Origin: Psychrobacter sp. FME6
GTDB lineage: Bacteria; Pseudomonadota; Gammaproteobacteria; Pseudomonadales; Moraxellaceae
Direction of reading: 5' to 3'
DNA: 38,904 bases
NCBI RefSeq assembly: GCF_014861365.1
Contig: NZ_RRYW01000021.1
Span: 1-38,904, forward strand
A program made the translations under genes and the position numbers. Shown piece after piece: positions 34,177 through 38,904 of the stretch (the first letter of the stretch is position 1; each line of letters opens with the position of its first letter). The notes under the pieces are model-generated. The model saw only the letters and a program-made list of their open reading frames with translations, did not search any database and was not told the origin of the DNA.

Positions 34177-35154
34177 ATGTCGCAACTACCCAATTCATCA
34201 TCTACACAGCCCAATCATTACGCCCTACCCGACCATGTATTAGACTTGCTCAGTCAATATTTACAAGAGCAAGTAACCCCCACTATTGATATTGACCCTG
34301 CACAACTGGCCTATCGCTGGGTCGGTGGTCATAACGGACACCTGCAACCATTGGCGGTCAATCTGTTTTTGAGTCTAGAGGACTTGCACGGTATCGAAAC
34401 GCAAAAATCAAAACTGGTACAAAATACGCGGCAGTTTCTAAGAGGCTATCCAGCCAACCATGTACTAATGACAGGGACACGCGGCGCGGGTAAATCATCA
34501 CTGATCCGCGCGCTACTACAAGCCTATCATAGCGAAGGTCTGCGCATTATTGAAATTGCTCGTGATGATCTACGGGTGCTTGATAAGATACGCGCTGCAA
34601 TTAATGCGCTGCCAGCGGATTGTGGCTGCCATTATGTAGTGTACTGCGATGATTTGGCGTTTAATGGTCAGGACGAGAGCTATCGGACCCTAAAAAGTGT
34701 GTTGGATGGTTCACTTGATTCAGAACAAGATAAACTATTGGTCTATGCCACCAGTAACCGCCGCCATTTGTTGCCACAGTTTATGAAAGACAATATTAAT
34801 ATTTATAACGGTCAGACCGACGAGGTCAATCCTTATGAGACCGTTGATGAAACGGTATCACTATCTGACCGTTTCGGTTTATGGTTATCGTTTCATCCGA
34901 TGGACCAAAGCACTTATTTACAAATAGTGCGCCACTATTTATCTATTCAGCCACAACAAACCTCAGATGCGACAAATAATCTTAACAATCATGACCTTGT
35001 TGCGGCAAACAATGACCCTCTACCTGATGATATTAGAGCAGCTGCATTACGCTGGGCATCGGAGCGTGGTGGGCGTTCTGGACGGGTAGCCTATCAGTTT
35101 AGCCGCTACTGGATAGGGCAATCAAAGCTTGCGGCTGAAGACAGTCAACCTTAG
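34177..35154 (+). CDS. DUF815-family AAA+ ATPase
   Basis: 325 residues from the ATG at 34177. An upstream in-frame TTG at 34135 exists, but the ATG gives a normal N-terminus. The Walker A motif is GTRGAGKS (100-107). The Walker B-like strand is HYVVYCDDLAF (about 152-162). The sensor-1-like YATSNRRHL, and LSDRFGLWLSFHPMDQ with YL.IV.HY, are typical of this family of single-domain P-loop ATPases. Their cellular role is poorly defined. It is transcribed away from the kinase across a 160-bp gap and ends 36 bp before convergent rnz. No direct functional link to either neighbour is visible. Confidence 0.88.
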   Translation: MSQLPNSSSTQPNHYALPDHVLDLLSQYLQEQVTPTIDIDPAQLAYRWVGGHNGHLQPLAVNLFLSLEDLHGIETQKSKLVQNTRQFLRGYPANHVLMTGTRGAGKSSLIRALLQAYHSEGLRIIEIARDDLRVLDKIRAAINALPADCGCHYVVYCDDLAFNGQDESYRTLKSVLDGSLDSEQDKLLVYATSNRRHLLPQFMKDNINIYNGQTDEVNPYETVDETVSLSDRFGLWLSFHPMDQSTYLQIVRHYLSIQPQQTSDATNNLNNHDLVAANNDPLPDDIRAAALRWASERGGRSGRVAYQFSRYWIGQSKLAAEDSQP

Positions 35155-35190
35155 AGCTTAAGCTTCAACATGACTTTCAATTATTTTTAA

Positions 35191-36336
35191 TCACTTTTTA
35201 TCACCGCGTGCAGAGCCTAAATACTGTACGCGGTTGTTCGTTTGGCCATCACTATCTGTCACTGCACCATTAACCATATATTGGGCAAAGTCTTCTGCCA
35301 ACCATAGATTTTCATTGTAGGCACTTTGCGCATCCAACCGAAGATGACCCATGTTTGGCGTGGGGCTTTTTGAGTTGTCAAAGCCTTGATAGCGGGCGCT
35401 AAAATGGGTCAAAATGAGGTTTTTGATTCCACTGTCTTGGGCAAACTTGCCAATCAATTGCGCACTACTATGCATCGGATCAAAGTCTGGGTTTTTGGCC
35501 TGAATTTTTAGTAAAACGTCATGGGTATAGGTGGCTTCATGCACCAGTAAGTCCGCATCAACTACCGCAGCACTTAGGCATTCTGGCGTATCATTATCTC
35601 CAGCGACCACTATCCTTGTACGTTGCACCTCATTATCGACATAGTCTGCCGAGCACAGCTGACGACCATCCTCTGTCACCACATCTGTACCTTGTTGTAA
35701 CTTGCCCCACAGTACATTTGCTGGAACGCCCTCCGCTGCCAATTTATCGGTATTAAGTGTGCGACGGCTAATAGTTTGCGTGATGCCAAAACCATGAGAA
35801 GCAACCCGATGAGACAACGCTGTGATATCGATATCAAGCTGATGTTCGTCACTTAAATAGAGACTTATCTGGCTTTCATTATTTTTCTCAGATAGCACAT
35901 CTTCTATAGCAATGAAATCAACCGCAAAAGGTAAGTGCAACTCGGTGGTCGAGATCACAGCATCGAGCAGCGTTGCAATCGATTTTGGCGCAATGAGGGT
36001 CAACGGCTTGCGGCGTCCCGACATTGCCGCGCTCGCTAGCAACCCTGGCAAACCATAACAATGGTCGCCATGGACATGAGTGATGCAGATAGCCGTTAAT
36101 TGGTGTAGAGAGAGATGGGTATACAATAATTGCTGCTGAGTGCCTTCACCGCAATCAACCAATAGCCACGGACGCGTTTTTTTACTTGAGTTTTTATCTG
36201 ATTTTTTATTCTGTTGCTTACTTTTTTGCGACGCACCCGATAAATAAGGATTCAAGCATTCAATCGCCAGCGCCGTCACATTGCGCTGTTTGGTTGGCAC
36301 GCCTGCCGAGGTGCCCAAAAAAGTTAACTTTAGCAT
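35191..36336 (-). CDS. rnz: Ribonuclease Z
   Basis: A metallo-beta-lactamase-fold endonuclease that trims tRNA 3' trailers. It has 381 residues. The metal motif ITHVHGDH has His87, His89, Asp91 and His92. The N-terminal LTFLGTSAGVPT, and LLVDCGEGTQQQLL, are diagnostic. LVHEATYTHD and LTHFSARY provide the later ligands. A Ser/Lys-rich insert (about 32-56) separates the first two strands. The start at 36336 has AGAGG upstream. A small membrane protein gene lies 28 bp upstream on the same strand and is probably cotranscribed. Confidence 0.93.
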   Translation of the reverse strand: MLKLTFLGTSAGVPTKQRNVTALAIECLNPYLSGASQKSKQQNKKSDKNSSKKTRPWLLVDCGEGTQQQLLYTHLSLHQLTAICITHVHGDHCYGLPGLLASAAMSGRRKPLTLIAPKSIATLLDAVISTTELHLPFAVDFIAIEDVLSEKNNESQISLYLSDEHQLDIDITALSHRVASHGFGITQTISRRTLNTDKLAAEGVPANVLWGKLQQGTDVVTEDGRQLCSADYVDNEVQRTRIVVAGDNDTPECLSAAVVDADLLVHEATYTHDVLLKIQAKNPDFDPMHSSAQLIGKFAQDSGIKNLILTHFSARYQGFDNSKSPTPNMGHLRLDAQSAYNENLWLAEDFAQYMVNGAVTDSDGQTNNRVQYLGSARGDKK

Positions 36337-36364
36337 GGCCTACCTCTGCTGTTGATCAAACTCG

Positions 36365-36610
36365 CTATGATAATTGACATAGTAGCGTTCTTTGCCCTTC
36401 AACCATTTGTCCACCATTAGCAGTACATTCATTGACCATATTAGACTCATAAGACTTCCAGCCACCATAAAAGCTGGCTACACATAGAATAACCACCAGC
36501 AGTTTTTGTGACCAGGCCTTCACAGATACCTGCTGGTTATTTGTTCCTGCCGCGTTAATTTGAGGGTCTACATCGGTACTGCTATTATCTAGTTTATTCA
36601 GGTCTGTCAT
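36365..36610 (-). CDS. Small hypothetical membrane protein
   Basis: 81 residues, not recognised. A hydrophilic N-terminus (about 33 residues, Asn/Asp-rich) is followed by one membrane helix (QKLLVVILCVASFYGGW) and a short C-terminal part with two cysteines (NECTANGG, TLLCQLS), which could be a periplasmic disulfide loop. AGGA lies six bases before the ATG. A hairpin with a T-run ends only 10 bases before this start, which raises the question of where the gene is transcribed from. It is 28 bp upstream of rnz. Confidence 0.65.
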   Translation of the reverse strand: MTDLNKLDNSSTDVDPQINAAGTNNQQVSVKAWSQKLLVVILCVASFYGGWKSYESNMVNECTANGGQMVEGQRTLLCQLS

Positions 36611-36620
36611 TTTTTATCCT

Positions 36621-36654
36621 AAAAAAGGTTTTGTCTAATTATAAACAAAACCTT
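36621..36654 (-). terminator. Intrinsic terminator or attenuator between gst and the small membrane gene
   Basis: On the minus strand AAGGTTTTGT and ACAAAACCTT form a perfect 10-bp stem around a 10-base loop, followed directly by TTTT. It would terminate gst transcription, yet the next ATG is at 36610. Confidence 0.8.
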
Positions 36655-36703
36655 CTATTTTAATATCAAATCGATTAGGGCGTGTTGGTTAAATACGCCT
36701 CAT

Positions 36704-37372
36704 TTAGAATTTTACGCGTCCACCTTTTTTTTCTGCACGCTTAAAGGCATCGCGCTCTTCGCAGCGTTTGAGCCAATTTAAGATATTGGTATATTTACTG
36801 CTATCCAACCCTGGACCTGCGTTAGCGCCTATGACGGCGAGGTGCATCTGAATATCAGCCGCACTAAAGTCGCTACCTGCAAACCAATGATTGTCTTGCA
36901 GATGCTGCTCCATCATATTTAATATAGCTTCCAAGCTATTGCTAATCATGCTTTTTTCGACCTGACTTTGAATTTTTTTACTCACCGGCTTGATCAGCAT
37001 GGGCGATTGCTCAACGACTTTTGTGAACACCAAACGCATGACCAGTGGCGGCATCAATGATGCTTCGGCGAAGTGCAACCAAAAGGTGTAGGCTTCCCAC
37101 GCCGCTTCATTATCATCAGCAGGTTTGAATTGCTGCTGTTTATCATAGTGTTTGATTAAATACTCAATGATAAATCCTGACTCTATCAGTACCCGATCGT
37201 CCACCTCTAGCATGGGTGCATGACCGAGTGGATGTACTTTTTTTAAACTTTCAGGCGCACGATACGCTTTATTGCGCTCGTAGCACGTCAATTCATAATC
37301 GACGTTTAGCTCTTCTAACAGCCACAAAATACGAAACGAGCGTGAGTTTGCTAAATGATGAAGATGTAACAT
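36704..37372 (-). CDS. Glutathione S-transferase family protein
   Basis: 222 residues. An N-terminal thioredoxin-fold domain (about 1-78: LHHLANSRSFRILWLLEEL, GHAPMLEVDDRVLIESGFIIEYL, with Glu-Ser for the gamma-glutamyl group) is followed by the all-helical C-terminal domain (WFAGSDFSAADIQMHLAV). Ser10 of ANSRSF is a candidate catalytic serine. Substrate unknown; detoxification of electrophiles is the usual role. The start has GAGACGG upstream. A family B repeat lies 20 bp upstream of the start, so the promoter must lie within or beyond that element. Confidence 0.9.
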   Translation of the reverse strand: MLHLHHLANSRSFRILWLLEELNVDYELTCYERNKAYRAPESLKKVHPLGHAPMLEVDDRVLIESGFIIEYLIKHYDKQQQFKPADDNEAAWEAYTFWLHFAEASLMPPLVMRLVFTKVVEQSPMLIKPVSKKIQSQVEKSMISNSLEAILNMMEQHLQDNHWFAGSDFSAADIQMHLAVIGANAGPGLDSSKYTNILNWLKRCEERDAFKRAEKKGGRVKF

Positions 37373-37392
37373 AAACCGTCTCAGTTATAGTT

Positions 37393-37497
37393 ATACCAAA
37401 CCCAAAAAGTACGATTAGCGGTGTCAAACTCGTTTAGTCTACAGCGCGTAGCACTTGCACTCGTTTTCCTTGCTACTCTAATTTTTGTGAATGGTAT
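37393..37497. repeat. 105-bp MITE-like element, family B copy 2
   Basis: Same length as 11611-11715 and identical except for two bases (G for T and C for T). The ends are ATACCAAACCC and GAATGGTAT. It sits in the same orientation between gst and rarD. Confidence 0.9.
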
Positions 37498-37671
37498 TAG
37501 TTATCGTGTAAATAAACAATGATATTATATATATGCTTCACTGCATTCTATTGAGCATGGCAGCACAGCCCTTGATAATAGCGTAATTAATGACCCTTTA
37601 ATACAGAAGCTATGTAGAATAGTGGCGAAAAAATGTCTGCCAAGTCACACTATATGTTGTTGTCAAATATA

Positions 37672-38538
37672 TTATTTTGAGTGCAACACCTCTATCTTTC
37701 GGCTCATTTTGTCTATTTTTTGCTGATACTTCTTAATTTTACGAAACCGATGCGCGGCTAACACGCCTTTGATACGGCGATTCTTTAGACGACGGCGCGG
37801 CGGAAAGCTACCCACTTGTGGCTCATTGTAACCATGCAAGCGGTCATCACGTTTACGTGCCAAGTAACCAAGCGCACTATCAGCAACAAAAATCATCAGC
37901 GCAACAAAAATCATGCCGTACATAAATAATGAGCCACCTTCATCGATATTTTGATGCAAGATAGTGATGGAAAATACAAACAAGAATATCGGCTCAAGGT
38001 AGCATAAAGTCCCAAACAATGAGACTGGCAGCTTTTGACTGGCAACCATCGTGAGTGACATCGCAGCAGCACTAATAATGCCCAATAAGGGCAAAAGATA
38101 CCAAAACTTATCAGTGGCTATTGCTAGCTCAAAACCACCAGTCATATATAACGCAATCACCACCACCGGGGTTAGTAAAACCAAATCCGACACCAACCCA
38201 GTGATTGGGGGCACAGCCAGTTTGCGGCGCAATAGGTAATAAGGCGGATAACCCAAACAGACAAACAACGTCGCCCAAGAGATAGTCCCATATTGAAAGA
38301 CATCATAAGCAATCCCTAAACCTGCACATATCGTGGCAATCCACTGCAATAAACTCATGTCTTCATTATAAAAAAAGCGACCAACCATAATCATAATCAT
38401 GGGGTATAAAAAGTAACCCAACGTCACCTCGATACCCAAGCCATTGACCGGTGCCCACATAAACATCCAAATTTGTGCGCCCAAAATCGGCGTAGGCAAT
38501 ATAAACAACAACCATTCTTTTGGCGTCTTTAAGGTTTC
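37672..38538 (-). pseudogene. rarD: RarD (EamA/DMT-family permease), 5' end removed by IS30-type insertion
   Basis: The reading frame continues upstream of its first possible start (TTG, 38511) through ETLKTPKEW before meeting the foreign DNA near 38539. It therefore preserves the protein from roughly residue 75 of a normal RarD (about 300 residues). Matching family features are WLLFI, MWAPVNG.G.EVTLGYFLYP and FYNEDMSLLQW, then alternating helices to about 225. The C-terminus has an unusual basic tail (PPRRRLKNRRIKG...RKIKKYQQKIDK). The first two membrane helices are missing, so the transporter is almost certainly inactive. Confidence 0.8.
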
Positions 38539-38904
38539 TTAGATTAACATACCAAGTGCAACGCTAAATTATATTATAGAACACCTGATTGGGCGTTTTA
38601 AACCCTAAGCGTTTTCTTGGTCTGTTGTTTAGTTTATTCTCAATGTCCTGTATCTCATTATCAGAGACTTGTCTAAAGTCACAACCCTTAGGCAAGAACT
38701 CTCTGATTAAGCCGTTGGTATTCTCGTTGGTTCCTCGCTGCCATGACGCATAAGCATCGGCAAAGAAGAAAGCGCTAAAGAGCTTTTGTTTCACCTTCTT
38801 ATGCTGAGCAAACTCTTTACCATTATCAGAGGTAATGGTCTTAACCTGCAACCTCACTGGCTTTAGGATACCTATCATTGCCTCTGATACTTGCTGTGCC
38901 GTTT
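38539..38904 (-). mobile_element. IS30-family insertion sequence (partial, cut by window edge)
   Basis: Foreign DNA begins where the rarD frame is interrupted, close to 38539-38542, and runs past the window end. It carries the 3' part of an IS30-type transposase gene (38564-38904). The terminal inverted repeat would lie in the 25 bases after 38541 but cannot be defined without the other end. Confidence 0.75.
38564..38904 (-). CDS. IS30-family transposase, C-terminal part (partial)
   Basis: The frame is open to the window edge (TAQQVSEAMIGILKPV...) and stops with TAG at 38564. The catalytic DDE core is recognisable: TSDNGKEFAQH with the second Asp, FADAYASWQRGTNENTNGLIREF with the final Glu, and the C-terminal IENKLNNRPRKRLGFKTPNQ. 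These motifs are diagnostic for IS30. The N-terminal HTH and first Asp lie outside the window, so integrity cannot be judged. Confidence 0.92.
   Translation of the reverse strand, partial: TAQQVSEAMIGILKPVRLQVKTITSDNGKEFAQHKKVKQKLFSAFFFADAYASWQRGTNENTNGLIREFLPKGCDFRQVSDNEIQDIENKLNNRPRKRLGFKTPNQVFYNII

Noticed and set aside
36675..36699. TAGGGCGTGT at 36675 as another copy of the IS end
   Set aside because: Only ten bases match and the sequence then forms its own small GGCGT/ACGCC hairpin. The match is too short to call.

Overview
The window looks like a chromosomal segment of a gammaproteobacterium of the Moraxellaceae, most likely Psychrobacter. This is an inference from the moderate-to-low GC content, the style of the proteins (long hydrophilic inserts, LptD and BamA of gammaproteobacterial type), the gene order and the many small dispersed repeats. 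No 16S gene or species marker is present. Most of the window is conserved housekeeping DNA for envelope biogenesis, separated by unusually repeat-rich intergenic DNA. Both ends are broken by insertion sequences: an IS end cuts a lipase-like hydrolase at the left edge, and an IS30-type element cuts rarD at the right edge.

Layout. 1-805: IS end and 5'-truncated alpha/beta hydrolase. 806-1596: long non-coding stretch with a perfect 131-bp tandem duplication and a large inverted repeat. 1597-4323: cyanide-insensitive-type cytochrome bd oxidase (cydA, cydB and a 38-residue accessory subunit). 4324-4640: two MITE-like repeats and a bidirectional terminator. 4641-6591 (minus): amgK-murU cell-wall sugar recycling, divergent from lptD-surA (6979-11600). 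11601-12277: a second MITE-like family and, on the minus strand, a very good candidate for a GacA-controlled, CsrA-sequestering small RNA of the RsmY/RsmZ type. 12278-18141: EEP-family hydrolase, asd, tgt and an NSS transporter. 18142-29968 (minus): the envelope cluster, in transcription order pyrH-frr-uppS-cdsA-dxr-rseP-bamA-lpxD-fabZ-lpxA. 30153-31736 (minus): rimO. 32153-32237: tRNA-Leu(UAG). Then a small membrane protein with a structured, upstream-ORF-containing leader, a divergent pair of a Ser/Thr kinase and a DUF815-type ATPase, rnz with a small membrane protein, a GST, and the truncated rarD.

How the genes fit together. dxr and uppS make the isoprenoid carrier for peptidoglycan, cdsA makes phospholipid precursors, lpxA/fabZ/lpxD start lipid A and supply fatty acids, lptD inserts the finished LPS, and bamA, surA and rseP fold and monitor outer-membrane proteins. 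amgK/murU return recycled MurNAc to peptidoglycan. skp and lpxB are missing from their usual positions in the cluster.

The observation I consider most valuable is the candidate Rsm/Csr small RNA at about 11984-12163. It combines a perfect GTAAG-N6-CTTAC palindrome (the GacA upstream activating sequence pattern), a TATAAT box, four GGA motifs that can each sit in a hairpin loop, and an intrinsic terminator. Several independent families of small inverted-repeat elements (105 bp, about 140 bp and about 108 bp) come next.
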